From Paenibacillus eucommiae (GTDB lineage Bacteria > Bacillota > Bacilli > Paenibacillales > NBRC-103111), in the NCBI RefSeq assembly GCF_017874215.1, contig NZ_JAGGLB010000002.1, positions 248,001 through 312,000 of the forward strand: a stretch of 64,000 bases of DNA, written 5' to 3'. A program made the translations under genes and the position numbers. Of the stretch, positions 45,628 to 55,005 are shown piece after piece. The notes beneath the pieces are model-generated. The model was not told the DNA's origin, made no database searches, and worked only from the letters and a program-made list of their open reading frames with translations. Positions within the stretch are counted from its first letter, which is position 1. Every line of letters begins with the position of its first letter.

Positions 45628-47670
45628 TCATTTGGTTTGCTTGTTTATCAGCTGCATCCGATTTTTGACATCCAGCTTCCTATAAATATGGGTTATGTGT
45701 TTTTTCACTGTTGTTTCACTAAGGTACAGATTTTTGGCAATCTCCAGGTTGGAACAGCCTTGCATGACCAGCTCAGCCACATTCTTTTCCCTTTTCGTCA
45801 GCCGGTTGAGTGCATCATTCGCATCATCTTCTTCAAGGCCGTCCACAATTCCAAAGGAATCGACCATTCTATTCAAGTAGTCATGAAGCTTATTTCCTCT
45901 AGTATCAATAAAAAATAACGGCGTTGGCGTCCTACCGTCATAATCATAGTGCACAACATCCTTGACCTTCTCGCACCCCAGGCTTTGCAGGATCGCATGA
46001 GAAAGCGGCAGCGGTGGCGGAGCAGCTACAACGTAACCAGCAAGCATCATATGGTTGATAAATGCTAATCCTGATGCCTGCATCATCGATATATCGCCAA
46101 AATCATACACGTCAAGCGTTTTCACAAAATAACCCGCTACCGATGGCTTTGGAACCCTAAGCTCCTTCATCTTGGCTTCCGGCAAATGGGAGAAATACGC
46201 AGAGGATAGCGGCTTGGTTAGCAAATAATCCAATGTATGAGCCTGAATAGGAATAATTGCTGTTAAGCCACACACGGCTCCCTGGTCATTTCGGATCAGC
46301 TTCACGATACTAGGATCCAGATCGTATAATTCCTGTAGATCTATATGCTTCAATCCGTAGAGGTTTTCTTCGACTGTGATCACGTATTCAATCGACTCGT
46401 TCGTATCCCGGTTCGTATGCACTATCCGCGTTTCCTTCGCGGTAAGGAGTCGATTATGCATATATTGCTCAGCTTCCACCCAGTTCATAGCATTCAAAGG
46501 CTCCGAGCTGTACAAGAAAAACTTAGGGTAGAAAAGGGATCTGATCAGCTGATTTGCGATATAGTAAACCCATTCTGTACTCTCTCTGAAGGCAGATTTC
46601 TCCTTAACTGATTGTTTGATCATCCGGTAATAGTGCAGTATGCACCTTTTCCACAGCCGGTCGAAGTATTCAGGCGCACGCATTTGCATCTCATTGCCAA
46701 TCGCATCCCGCAGTAGATCATGAAGCAGCCAACCACGATCAACCCGCTGAACAAAAGAATATCGGGTCAGCTTCAGAAATTGATCTGTAGTTACCTGTTT
46801 CTCCAAAACAAAGCTCAGCAGCTCCTGATTAAAATGCCGCAATACAGCCGCACCTTCAACCAATTCCCGCATATCGGGATCAGGAACCTCTTTCAACCAC
46901 GTATTTACAACCTGTGCAAAAACCTCACCTTCATCCGTTTTTGCCGATTTCTGCAATGCTTGCTTCAATGTAGTCGACACTAGCAAAGATAAAGTCAGTG
47001 GATGCCCTTTCGTTTGACTCCATATATGATGGATCATCTCTTGCCGCTCTATCCCTGAGCGCAGCAGATATTGCTTGACCGCATCATATTCCAGCTCGGC
47101 AAGCGGCAAGCGATGAATGAACTGCCTCCATGCAGGTGAGGATCGCCATGTCCCCTGTAAAGGAAATCTCCCGGAAATAATGACAAGAATATCGGAATTC
47201 AGATATGCTAGAATTTCATCCCGTAACCAGTGCTCCAATTCCCCAATCTCCTCAAACGTATCAAACGCTAGTACTACCTTTCCCTGAGCAGTTGTCTTCT
47301 GTAGCGCCTCAAGGCAAATCTCCGTCAGTATACCTATCTGCATCTGTTTTTTACCTAAACGATGCACAGGATAACGCAATGCACGCAGAAGATGCAGGCA
47401 AAATTCAGGTGGATTTCGCGGAGTGACACGGCAGTCCACCAATAAAAAAGATATATGTGCATGAACCGCAAGGCGACGAAATTCGCCGAGCAGGAAGCTC
47501 TTTCCTACTCCTCCGGTACCATAGATATTAACTATTCGTGCTTCGGAGGGCTGTTCAGCCTTTAATCGTTCCAGGAAAAATAACACTTCCTTCTCCCGTC
47601 CTACGAGAAAGTGCTGTTCGAGATGATCAATCTCGCTGGCTAACCTTGAATGAGGGTCAACTGTAGACAT
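45628..47670 (-). CDS. LuxR-family transcriptional regulator with N-terminal NTPase domain
   Basis: 680 residues. An AAA/STAND-type ATPase at the N-terminus has Walker A IYGTGGVGKSFLLGE (about residue 48) and Walker B-like VVLAFDTFEEIG, then a winged-helix region, a helical middle, a GAF-like part (~500-600) and a C-terminal LuxR helix-turn-helix (RLTKREKNVAELVMQGCSN, LSETTVKKHITHIYRKL). This matches MalT-type signal-integrating regulators. ATG 47670 follows GGAGGAG at 13 bases; an open frame upstream to 47769 adds a hydrophobic stretch that is probably not translated. It is upstream of the surface-protein pair on the same strand and may control it. Confidence 0.8.
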   Translation of the reverse strand: MSTVDPHSRLASEIDHLEQHFLVGREKEVLFFLERLKAEQPSEARIVNIYGTGGVGKSFLLGEFRRLAVHAHISFLLVDCRVTPRNPPEFCLHLLRALRYPVHRLGKKQMQIGILTEICLEALQKTTAQGKVVLAFDTFEEIGELEHWLRDEILAYLNSDILVIISGRFPLQGTWRSSPAWRQFIHRLPLAELEYDAVKQYLLRSGIERQEMIHHIWSQTKGHPLTLSLLVSTTLKQALQKSAKTDEGEVFAQVVNTWLKEVPDPDMRELVEGAAVLRHFNQELLSFVLEKQVTTDQFLKLTRYSFVQRVDRGWLLHDLLRDAIGNEMQMRAPEYFDRLWKRCILHYYRMIKQSVKEKSAFRESTEWVYYIANQLIRSLFYPKFFLYSSEPLNAMNWVEAEQYMHNRLLTAKETRIVHTNRDTNESIEYVITVEENLYGLKHIDLQELYDLDPSIVKLIRNDQGAVCGLTAIIPIQAHTLDYLLTKPLSSAYFSHLPEAKMKELRVPKPSVAGYFVKTLDVYDFGDISMMQASGLAFINHMMLAGYVVAAPPPLPLSHAILQSLGCEKVKDVVHYDYDGRTPTPLFFIDTRGNKLHDYLNRMVDSFGIVDGLEEDDANDALNRLTKREKNVAELVMQGCSNLEIAKNLYLSETTVKKHITHIYRKLDVKNRMQLINKQTK

Positions 47671-47962
47671 GACGGGTGTGTCACTCCTCCATATATTGAG
47701 GTAATAATAGTAAAGCATAGCAATTATTATATTTTGCGTCAATGATAACATAATTGCTATCTTTGCCACAAACGTCTCCCTTTTTCCTTTCCAAACTCCT
47801 TGGTCTCGCTGGCAATTTTCCTGCTATCCCTACATCATATGATCATTTTTTTTGTACAGACCCAGCGCCCAATAATGTACATTAGCTGCACAACGATCAA
47901 AAATATTAATAGACTAAAGTTGAGGTGATTTATTCAATCTTGAATATGGAAGGAAAAAGCTT

Positions 47963-49318
47963 ATGATGATCAAGTTGCGGGGCAGTGCTTCCATTCGAAA
48001 AGAGGCTATGCAAATCCCAAAAGAACTAGTAAAAAAATGGTGCCTTGCAAACGAACAAACCATGATGCTCAAATTTGGCACCTCAACTATCCCCATCAAA
48101 ACCCAAGCTTCCAGGATCTTGATGTCCAACGAGATCATCATTTCCAATATAGCTTTGCAAAAATTGAAAGTACCAGCAGAGTGCGCTTTCCAGCTAAAAA
48201 AAGTAAAAAACACGCTCATCATAGGCCCTTACATTGGTCTGTTAGTAGATAGGAAAAAAGGTAACATTCCTCTTCAGGATTTGATTCATTACTCGCAGCA
48301 ATATGGACCCATCGGCGGTGCCATTTTAGCCTTTTCCCCAGAAAATGTAGATACGAATAACAAAACGATTACCGGCTTTATGTTCAAACCTTTGGCTCGC
48401 TCCTGGAAACATGGGCAGTTCCGCTATCCCTCCTCTATTTTTAATAAATCATCAGCAAAGAAGCCTCTGATCGATCATTTTAATCAGGTGCTTGGTAAAA
48501 ACGTTTTTAATGACTACCGTTGTGATAAGTGGATGATGTATAAGCTGCTATCGCAAAAAGCGGCTTTGCGGGAATTTTTGCCCAAAACAGCATTATTTGA
48601 ACAAACCCGAGATGTCATGCAAATGTTAAAGCATTGCCCAGTGCTGTATTTGAAGCCTATTAATGGATCAGGTGGTCAACACATACTTAAATTGGCTGCA
48701 GCAAGTAACAAGTTTATTGTGACTTATAAAGAGGCAAGAAAGGGTTATGTGAACAAACATTTTGCGAAGCCTCAGCAGTTGGTCCATTTCTTGAACAAGC
48801 AAGCTCCCCGGAAAAAATACCTGCTTCAAGAACGTATTAAACTCATTTCAAGCAAGGGAAGACTGATCGATTTCCGGATGATCGTAGTGAAGGACGAGAT
48901 AGGAAAGTGGAGGGATATGGGGCTTCTGTCCAAGTATGGCCAAAAAAATCACATTGTCAGTAATATTACAGCAGGCGGCTTTGCCGAAGAGGGGAACCGG
49001 ACACTTAGAAAGGTACTCCAGCTTGGCAATAAGGAAATTCGCAGTATTCGCAATAAAATGCAAAGCTGTGCCCTAGAGATAGCCAGGCAGCTAGAAGCAT
49101 CCGGCTTCCATCTAGGCAATCTTGGAATTGACTTTGCTATAGATACGAATAAAAAGCTGTGGATTATCGAGGTTAATCATAACGATCCTAACCATACCAT
49201 CGCTCTGGATGCAGGCGAACACAAGATGTTTGCGAGAACAATTAAAGCCAACCTTCTATATGCCAAAAAGCTTGCCGGCTTCGCAAGAAGCAGTCGCTTG
49301 GCAACAAAACGGAGATGA
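47963..49318 (+). CDS. YheC/YheD family ATP-grasp protein (spore-coat associated)
   Basis: 451 residues. The N-terminal ~95 residues form a small beta domain (IPKELVKKWCLANEQTMMLK); the rest is an ATP-grasp domain with VLYLKPINGSGGQHILKL (ATP-binding Lys and Gly-rich loop), LLQERI, DFRMIVVKD, GNLGIDFAID and WIIEVNHNDPNH (metal-binding Glu/Asn). ATP-grasp enzymes join a carboxylate to an amine or thiol. YheC and YheD are linked to the spore coat in Bacillus; the substrate is unknown. ATG 47963 follows GGAAGGAA. The next gene is a paralogue seven bases away. Confidence 0.85.
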   Translation: MMIKLRGSASIRKEAMQIPKELVKKWCLANEQTMMLKFGTSTIPIKTQASRILMSNEIIISNIALQKLKVPAECAFQLKKVKNTLIIGPYIGLLVDRKKGNIPLQDLIHYSQQYGPIGGAILAFSPENVDTNNKTITGFMFKPLARSWKHGQFRYPSSIFNKSSAKKPLIDHFNQVLGKNVFNDYRCDKWMMYKLLSQKAALREFLPKTALFEQTRDVMQMLKHCPVLYLKPINGSGGQHILKLAAASNKFIVTYKEARKGYVNKHFAKPQQLVHFLNKQAPRKKYLLQERIKLISSKGRLIDFRMIVVKDEIGKWRDMGLLSKYGQKNHIVSNITAGGFAEEGNRTLRKVLQLGNKEIRSIRNKMQSCALEIARQLEASGFHLGNLGIDFAIDTNKKLWIIEVNHNDPNHTIALDAGEHKMFARTIKANLLYAKKLAGFARSSRLATKRR

Positions 49319-49325
49319 TGGATAG

Positions 49326-50678
49326 ATGTTTATAAAAAAAATGGAGCATGCAGGAAGCGATTGTTTTTTTGTGGGGGAAGACTTCATCCGTCAATTCCCC
49401 AAGCCTCCTAAGCGGTTGAAAGTCCATTTCGGTTCCTGGAGCAAGGAGCTCAGGGTTGTGCGGAATACCAGCTTACCCTATGACTCCGCTCGTATCTCCG
49501 CTCAAGCCCTCAAAGGCATAACACTGCCTCATTTGAATTATAAATTGATAATCGACGGTCATCATGTTCATATCGGCCCTGTTCTTGGTCTCGTAGGCTT
49601 CAAGTCAGGCGAACGCATCACGACATCCAAATTAAATCAATTTCATGATTACTTGCGTGAATACGATCGAATCAAAGGCTTAGTCTACGTTTGCGGTGCT
49701 GATGGAATTCACACCAAGGAAAAGAAGATCAGTGGATATTCCTATAACCCCCTTGGAGCAGCAAAGTCTGGCCAACGTTGGCAATTTGGCACCTTTCCAT
49801 ATCCCGGAGTCCTTTACAGAAGGACGGCACTGAAACCGGAAACGTATCGCGCTGTATCTCAGGCTTTGGGACGTAAGCTGTTTAACGGATACTTCAAGGG
49901 AGAGCATTTTAACAAGTGGGATTTATGGAAATGGCTTTCTCCCCATCCTGCGATCCGGCAGCACCTTCCCGAAACGAAGCAATTACGCAATCATGCAGAT
50001 CTGGATGAGATGCTCAAACGTTACGGTACCGTTTATCTCAAGCCTACCATGGATCAAATGTCCAGGGGAATCATTAAAGTGACGAAATCCTCCGGACACT
50101 ATGCGTTTATTTTTCCAGAAAATAATAAAAAACAAAATGCTGTTACAATAAAACAGATGAATTCAAGTACAGTTGTACCGTTCATACACAGCCTTATCCG
50201 AAAACAAGAGTATATTGTACAGCAGGCTATAACGATGAAGAGATACAACCAAAGAGGAATCGACTTTAGGGTCATCATGCAAAAAAATGAACAGCTCCAG
50301 TGGTCTTGTACCGCTGTCATCGCCCGTTTCGGCAAAAAAAACAGCATCGTCACCAACTTCACTTCCTCCGGCTATGCCATGGATGGGAGCCTTGCCTTGC
50401 AGAAGGCCTTTCATTTAGGGAAAAGTCAGAGCCAAACCAAGCTAAACCAAATGATTGGGGTTTGCACCAAAGCGTGCAAAGTATTTGAAGTGCGGGGCGG
50501 AAATTATGCCGATTTGGGCGTAGATGTGATGGTTGATCCAAATGGACGAATCTGGATGCTTGAAATCAATATCCTTCCTGATCATAAACTTGCCCTTTAC
50601 GCCAAAAAGAAACCATTATATTTAAAACAAGTCGCAAAGCCGTTGCTTTATGCCAAAGCACTTGCAGGCTTCAAGTGA
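49326..50678 (+). CDS. YheC/YheD family ATP-grasp protein, second paralogue
   Basis: 450 residues with the same plan as its neighbour: a beta domain to about residue 80, then ATP-grasp motifs VYLKPTMDQMSRGIIKV, YIVQQAITM, DFRVIMQKN, YADLGVDVMVDP and WMLEINILPDHK. In the first motif the Gly-rich segment is PTMDQMSRG rather than PINGSGG, so the glycine-rich loop is weaker. ATG 49326 lies close behind GGAGATGATGG, and both genes belong to one plus-strand operon that ends at the bidirectional hairpin 50732-50796. No signal peptide. Different loops suggest different substrates. Confidence 0.83.
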   Translation: MFIKKMEHAGSDCFFVGEDFIRQFPKPPKRLKVHFGSWSKELRVVRNTSLPYDSARISAQALKGITLPHLNYKLIIDGHHVHIGPVLGLVGFKSGERITTSKLNQFHDYLREYDRIKGLVYVCGADGIHTKEKKISGYSYNPLGAAKSGQRWQFGTFPYPGVLYRRTALKPETYRAVSQALGRKLFNGYFKGEHFNKWDLWKWLSPHPAIRQHLPETKQLRNHADLDEMLKRYGTVYLKPTMDQMSRGIIKVTKSSGHYAFIFPENNKKQNAVTIKQMNSSTVVPFIHSLIRKQEYIVQQAITMKRYNQRGIDFRVIMQKNEQLQWSCTAVIARFGKKNSIVTNFTSSGYAMDGSLALQKAFHLGKSQSQTKLNQMIGVCTKACKVFEVRGGNYADLGVDVMVDPNGRIWMLEINILPDHKLALYAKKKPLYLKQVAKPLLYAKALAGFK

Positions 50679-50731
50679 CATAAATAGACGCGCAAGCTAA
50701 TTACCTCTTAGGGGCGATTATAACTTGTGCT

Positions 50732-50796
50732 TCTTAAACGTACGTGAAGAATGGACGCCTCATTATGAACGGCGCCCTTTTTCAGTACGTTTAAGA
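50732..50796. terminator. Bidirectional terminator hairpin between convergent ATP-grasp and Mur-ligase genes
   Basis: TCTTAAACGTAC (50732-50743) pairs with GTACGTTTAAGA (50785-50796) and an inner GGCGC/GCGCC-like pair extends it. It abuts the stop codon at 50797. Confidence 0.7.
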
Positions 50797-51888
50797 TTAG
50801 CCTTTAGCTCTCACAATAGCTTCAACTACATGTATGAGCAGTACTTTATTCCCCCCTGTTGAGCCTTTAAATAAAAGTGTGGTTCCCGGCCGCAATTCGC
50901 CCATAAGCTTCTTTCTCAACCTGGACATGTTTTTTTCGCTGCTCACCTTCTGAGATGAGAAGCCTGCAGCAATCGCTCCGAGACCAATTTGCTTGGCGTG
51001 AGATCCGAATGTATACAAATAATCAATTCTTTTGTCCGCCAGCTGCTTCCCTACTTCTCTATGCATATGCTTCCGGTAAACACCCATATCCTGTATCATC
51101 CCTAGTACGGCAACCTTTCTTCCCTTGCCTCCCACATGAGTTAATACATCCAGGGCTGCATCCAGCTCCGGCTTTGTATTGAAGCTATCATTGATTAATA
51201 TACTCCCGTTGCGAAGCCGATGAACCGTGAGCCGCGCATAAGGTTGTTCATAATTCAGCAGCCCGCTTCGTATCTGTTGGACCGGGCAGCCAAGTCGATG
51301 TGCTGCGGCGACGGCAAATAGTGCATTGTATACATTGCAAGTCCCAAAAGCTTTTATGAAAAAGGAGTGCAGCTTCCCCCTTAATCGAACCTCGAAATTC
51401 ATTCCCTGGTTGGTATAACGAATGTTTTGTGCCTGGTAATTCGCTTTATGTTTAGCACCTATCGTAACCACTTGCCCTTTAAATCGACCATAAGACAATA
51501 AATTGGAATGAACGTCATCCTTATTTATAAAAAGCATGCCATTTGCGTTCATATGCTGTATCAATTCGGATTTGGCAGCGGCGATCCCCGTAATTCCCCG
51601 ATTAAAATGGCCCATATGTGCTTTTCCCACATTCGTAACAATGCCAATGTCAGGTCTAATGAGCTGGCAGTGACGCCGGATGTCGCCCGCATGCTTCATC
51701 CCATATTCCAAGACTACCGCCCGATGGGAAGCATTTATTTGCTTCGTATACTGCGTTGTAAACCACACATCATTCCCATTCTGAAAAGACTTAAACGTCT
51801 TCCATCTTCTTTGCAGGATCGATGCCAGCATCTCTTTGGTCGTCGTCTTGCCAGCGCTTCCTGTTATGGCAATAATCGGCCTGTTCAT
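50797..51888 (-). CDS. Mur-ligase-like protein lacking the MurF N-terminal domain
   Basis: 363 residues: a P-loop (ITGSAGKTTTKEMLAS) at residues ~7-23, the central ligase domain (VVLEYGMKHAGDIRRHCQLI, TNVGKAHMGHFN) and a C-terminal MurF-like domain (DSFNTKPELDAAL, VLGMIQDMG, LLFKGSTGGNKV). The usual GxHN in the ligand loop is GTCN (His to Cys). The UDP-MurNAc-recognising N-terminal domain of MurF (~80 residues) is absent. ATG 51888 is used (RBS GGAGG 11 bases upstream; ATG 51897 is two bases from it). It likely makes an amide bond between an amine and a carboxylate acceptor. It faces two ATP-grasp genes and shares a cluster of spore-type genes, so a spore-surface role is inferred. Confidence 0.78.
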   Translation of the reverse strand: MNRPIIAITGSAGKTTTKEMLASILQRRWKTFKSFQNGNDVWFTTQYTKQINASHRAVVLEYGMKHAGDIRRHCQLIRPDIGIVTNVGKAHMGHFNRGITGIAAAKSELIQHMNANGMLFINKDDVHSNLLSYGRFKGQVVTIGAKHKANYQAQNIRYTNQGMNFEVRLRGKLHSFFIKAFGTCNVYNALFAVAAAHRLGCPVQQIRSGLLNYEQPYARLTVHRLRNGSILINDSFNTKPELDAALDVLTHVGGKGRKVAVLGMIQDMGVYRKHMHREVGKQLADKRIDYLYTFGSHAKQIGLGAIAAGFSSQKVSSEKNMSRLRKKLMGELRPGTTLLFKGSTGGNKVLLIHVVEAIVRAKG

Positions 51889-52040
51889 ACTTATCATAAC
51901 CTCCTCTCTTTAGCATGCCAATATCGCATCATTCTAGCAGCATTCATCTAGTAGCATCCATCTAGCAGCTTCTATGAAAAATAGGTAGATTAACAGAAGT
52001 CTGAATCATCCTCTCTGCATAAGATAATGCTATAAAGTTG

Positions 52041-52062
52041 TCGGAACCCTTCAGGGTTCCGA
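52041..52062. repeat. 22-bp near-perfect palindrome before the SleB-like gene
   Basis: TCGGAACCC-TTCA-GGGTTCCGA, immediately upstream of the ribosome site; it could be an operator or attenuator. Confidence 0.6.
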
Positions 52063-52078
52063 TTTGGAGGCTAACATA

Positions 52079-52579
52079 ATGACGTTACTTGGCCGTTTGC
52101 GTATTCTGGGGTATAAGCAACCGCGTTTGGAGGAAGCCTTGCAAGCTTTTCAGCATGATTTCCGGATCAAGGAAGCTTCTCCTTCTGATCAACAGATAAT
52201 AATTAAAAGATTGAAACAGTTAACTTCAGGCAATCCAGACATGGAGCTTCTCGCGAGAGTCATTTATTCGGAAGCGCGGGGCGAACCATACAGAGGAAAA
52301 GTTGCCGTCGGTGCAGTGGTGTTGAACCGCTACCGTTCCCCGGATTTTCCTAATACCCTTAGGGGTGTTATCACTCAGCCGCTTGCTTTTTCAGTTATTG
52401 CCGACGGAAGCTTCTGGCTGCAGCCAAATCGGCAAGCTTATAACGCAGCCAGAGAAGCTCTGCAAGGCACTGATCCGACCGGCAACTGCTGCTATTTTTT
52501 TAATCCGCAAACAGCAACAAGCCCGTGGATTCGCAAGCTGCGTCCCAAAATGCGCATTGGACGACATGTATTCGCCTAA
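52079..52579 (+). CDS. SleB-like cell-wall hydrolase (Hydrolase_2), no export signal
   Basis: 166 residues beginning ATG 52079 eight bases after GGAGG. The C-terminal ~110 residues form a SleB/CwlJ-type lytic transglycosylase domain: ARVIYSEARGEPYRGKVAVG with the catalytic Glu, VLNRYRSPDFPNTLRGVI, FSVIADGSFW and a FFNPQTATSPWIRKL end. A ~60-residue helical N-terminus precedes it. No signal peptide is present, as in CwlJ, which is made in the mother cell and deposited on the spore. CwlJ-like role in germination is plausible. Confidence 0.8.
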   Translation: MTLLGRLRILGYKQPRLEEALQAFQHDFRIKEASPSDQQIIIKRLKQLTSGNPDMELLARVIYSEARGEPYRGKVAVGAVVLNRYRSPDFPNTLRGVITQPLAFSVIADGSFWLQPNRQAYNAAREALQGTDPTGNCCYFFNPQTATSPWIRKLRPKMRIGRHVFA

Positions 52580-52593
52580 CGTGCCTGGCATAA

Positions 52594-53307
52594 TTAAAGG
52601 CATACGAATTCATGAAAGCTATAGCCTTTGTTGTTAACCCTTCTACTTTGCGATATTAATTTTTTGTCACTTATCATCCAGGTGTGGCTGCGCTTGTTTT
52701 TCCTTCTTCTAACGAAGAAATGAGCACAGCTTGTCGCATATACCTTGTAGCCTCTGGCAAGGCTTCTCCGCAGTAATCCTACTGTTTCACCTACTGTCCT
52801 GTCGTTAAAACGCACCTTGCTAAACAATTTCTTTCTGCAGACAAGCGTTGCTCCGGCAACCTGTTTGACAAACCGGTTTTGTTCCTTCGGATAGCGGAGA
52901 ATAAGCTTCTTGCTCGCTTCCAAATAAACGAAGCAGGCCCGTTTGCCCACAATATCTGCTCCAGACTGCTTTAATCCTTCTATTTGGGTCTCTAGATATT
53001 TAGGACCGTAATAATCATCGTCATCAAATCTCGCGATATAAGGGTATCTGGCCTTCGAAATCGCGTAGTTGAGACAACGGCCAAGCGAAGTTTTTTCGGG
53101 CAGCTTATGAACGTGGATGCAGCTGTATTTATGGATCTGCCTTTGATGCTTCAAAAGCGACATCGTATCCTTATTTAGAATAATAACAAGCTCTTTGGGT
53201 TTATAGGTTTGCCTCATGAAATTTGCGACACATCTATTGAAATAGTGCGGCCGGTTCGTACTCACAATAACGGTCACGCCTCTGGCTCTCCTATGGGTAT
53301 CCTTCAT
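52594..53307 (-). CDS. Glycosyltransferase family 2
   Basis: 237 residues. The GT-A fold starts with VTVIVSTNRPHYFNRCVANF and carries the DxD motif in ARFDDDDYYGP (about residues 91-101), with LGRCLNYAISKARYPYIARF before it. No membrane segment or signal peptide. The acceptor and sugar are not predictable. The start ATG 53307 follows GGAGG. It is last in a six-gene minus operon that runs from 57666, so it may act on the same polymer as the CgeB-like enzymes. Confidence 0.82.
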   Translation of the reverse strand: MKDTHRRARGVTVIVSTNRPHYFNRCVANFMRQTYKPKELVIILNKDTMSLLKHQRQIHKYSCIHVHKLPEKTSLGRCLNYAISKARYPYIARFDDDDYYGPKYLETQIEGLKQSGADIVGKRACFVYLEASKKLILRYPKEQNRFVKQVAGATLVCRKKLFSKVRFNDRTVGETVGLLRRSLARGYKVYATSCAHFFVRRRKNKRSHTWMISDKKLISQSRRVNNKGYSFHEFVCL

Positions 53308-53329
53308 TGTGTAACCTCCTGTCCCCGAT

Positions 53330-53974
53330 CTACCCTTTTCTGTACCGAGAAAGTCCGGGCTCAGCTTCGGTCAACAATTGACTTACGGTGACGAAATTGT
53401 AGCCTTTATGTTTCAGACCGTTCACAATCAAAGGCAGAGCTGTTAGCGATTGTGTCCACGGGTCGCACGCATGAAGCAGAATGATAGCGCCAGGATGCGC
53501 TTTGGGAACGACTCGACTGACAATGGTAGGGATGTGCTTATATTTCCAATCAAGTGAGTCCGTGTCCCAATGAACAATGGTTTGCTTTAGTCTCAGCAGC
53601 TTCCTCACAACCCGGGCATCAAGATCGCCGCTTGGCGTGCGAAGCATCTGCGTCCATACGCCCGTAGCCTTGTGTATCGCCTTCCTCGCTGCGTAGACCT
53701 CCTTCTCGATCCACTTGTTGGAATGTTCTGTATAATTTTGATGCTGGTGTCCATGGCTCGCAATCTCGTACCCCATCCTTCGAATTCTGCGGGCAATAGC
53801 GGGATGCGCTCTGACCCACATTCCCGTCAGGAAAAAGGTCGCTTGGGTGATCCCAAGCTGGCGCAGCAGCGAAAGCATGCGGATAGGAACACGGCTGCCA
53901 TTGGCTATATTAAAAGTTAAAGCCACAACCCTTTTCCTCGTATTAATCTTCTCTATAACCGGGGGATGGCTCAA
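53330..53974 (-). CDS. NodB-type polysaccharide deacetylase with altered motif 1
   Basis: 214 residues: PdaB-like fold with SHGHQHQNY (metal His pair), RTPSGDLD, DTDSLDWK and IILLHACD. Motif 1, normally TFDD or TFDI, reads LTFNIANG, replacing the catalytic Asp by Asn, so it may be inactive or altered. No signal peptide. The start is TTG 53974, nine bases after GGAGGAG. It is fifth in the six-gene minus operon. Confidence 0.78.
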   Translation of the reverse strand: MSHPPVIEKINTRKRVVALTFNIANGSRVPIRMLSLLRQLGITQATFFLTGMWVRAHPAIARRIRRMGYEIASHGHQHQNYTEHSNKWIEKEVYAARKAIHKATGVWTQMLRTPSGDLDARVVRKLLRLKQTIVHWDTDSLDWKYKHIPTIVSRVVPKAHPGAIILLHACDPWTQSLTALPLIVNGLKHKGYNFVTVSQLLTEAEPGLSRYRKG

Positions 53975-54014
53975 AGGATCCTGCTCCTCCTTGAGGCAGC
54001 CAAATTTCCGCCTC

Positions 54015-54992
54015 TTATATGATTTTTCGTTTTTTTAAGATGCGAAGCATCTGCGCGGCACGATATTTATAGGCGTGCTTAGCCACGGCGCGGTAACCAG
54101 CCTGGCGAATCTTTTCTCTCTCTTCAGGGTGCACCAGGTAGTATCTGGCTAGCCGAACCGTTTCTTCCGGAGAGCGGGATACGACAAGATGTTTTCCCGG
54201 AGTAAATAATCGCCGGATTTCCGGGGTATCACTTGTTAGCAGGAATCCTCCGGAACCTAATATTTCATAGGTTCTTTGCGTCACCTGCTTTAGCTGATTT
54301 TGGAGTCCAATAACAATTTTGGCGGAGTTGTATACTTTCCGTGCCTCAGGATATTGCAGGTATCCGTGAATCGAGCTGCCGGGAATTCTGGAACCTAATA
54401 CTGGCTTCATCTCCTCCCATTGCCTTCCCCAGAAATCAACCTTGATCTTATTCTGGACTAGCGGACGAAGCAGTGTATGCAGAGAACGAATCCGGAAATG
54501 GTCAGGATACTTTTTCAAAATTCTCGAGTAACCGTTAGCTACTACAGCAATTTGGCTGCGAAATCTGGAATGTCCCTGGCCTTTGCGATGAACCGCGCGA
54601 TGGAAGCCAAAATCCAGATGCGCTGCAGAAATGCCCATTTTTTGATAAGCCTTCACTTGATCCCGGCAAATCGTAAACACGAAATCGGGTTTGGTTGTTT
54701 GTACATACGGAAGCGTGAATGATTGATGATGTGTTGGATCTTCTGTCGCCCAATACACATGAGGTATACCCGAGCTTCCTACATACTGCCGTATCCATTT
54801 TTGCTTGTATCCTTCATGTTCAGTTGTCCAGCCCAAAGTAATAATCAAATGAGGCTTGAAGCTGGATAGCAGCCGTGGCAATTTGTTCCGGGTCAATATA
54901 CCCGACACTTTCACTTCATGCCCCAAATCGCGAAAGCCGTTCGGAAGCCCGTGAATCCACATCGGATGACTTTCTAAAAATAAAACTCTCAA
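54015..54992 (-). CDS. CgeB-like glycosyltransferase 1
   Basis: 325 residues. The N-terminal domain (DUF3880-like) begins MRVLFLESHPMWIHGLPNGF and the C-terminal GT-B domain ends with the signature RTYEILGSGGFLLTSDTPEI and a HAYKYRAAQML helix. CgeB acts in decorating the spore surface in B. subtilis. Starts at TTG 54992 behind GGGGGCAGC. A close paralogue of the genes at 55673 and 56665. No export signal, consistent with mother-cell synthesis. Confidence 0.82.
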   Translation of the reverse strand: MRVLFLESHPMWIHGLPNGFRDLGHEVKVSGILTRNKLPRLLSSFKPHLIITLGWTTEHEGYKQKWIRQYVGSSGIPHVYWATEDPTHHQSFTLPYVQTTKPDFVFTICRDQVKAYQKMGISAAHLDFGFHRAVHRKGQGHSRFRSQIAVVANGYSRILKKYPDHFRIRSLHTLLRPLVQNKIKVDFWGRQWEEMKPVLGSRIPGSSIHGYLQYPEARKVYNSAKIVIGLQNQLKQVTQRTYEILGSGGFLLTSDTPEIRRLFTPGKHLVVSRSPEETVRLARYYLVHPEEREKIRQAGYRAVAKHAYKYRAAQMLRILKKRKII

Positions 54993-55005
54993 TCAGCTGC
55001 CCCCT

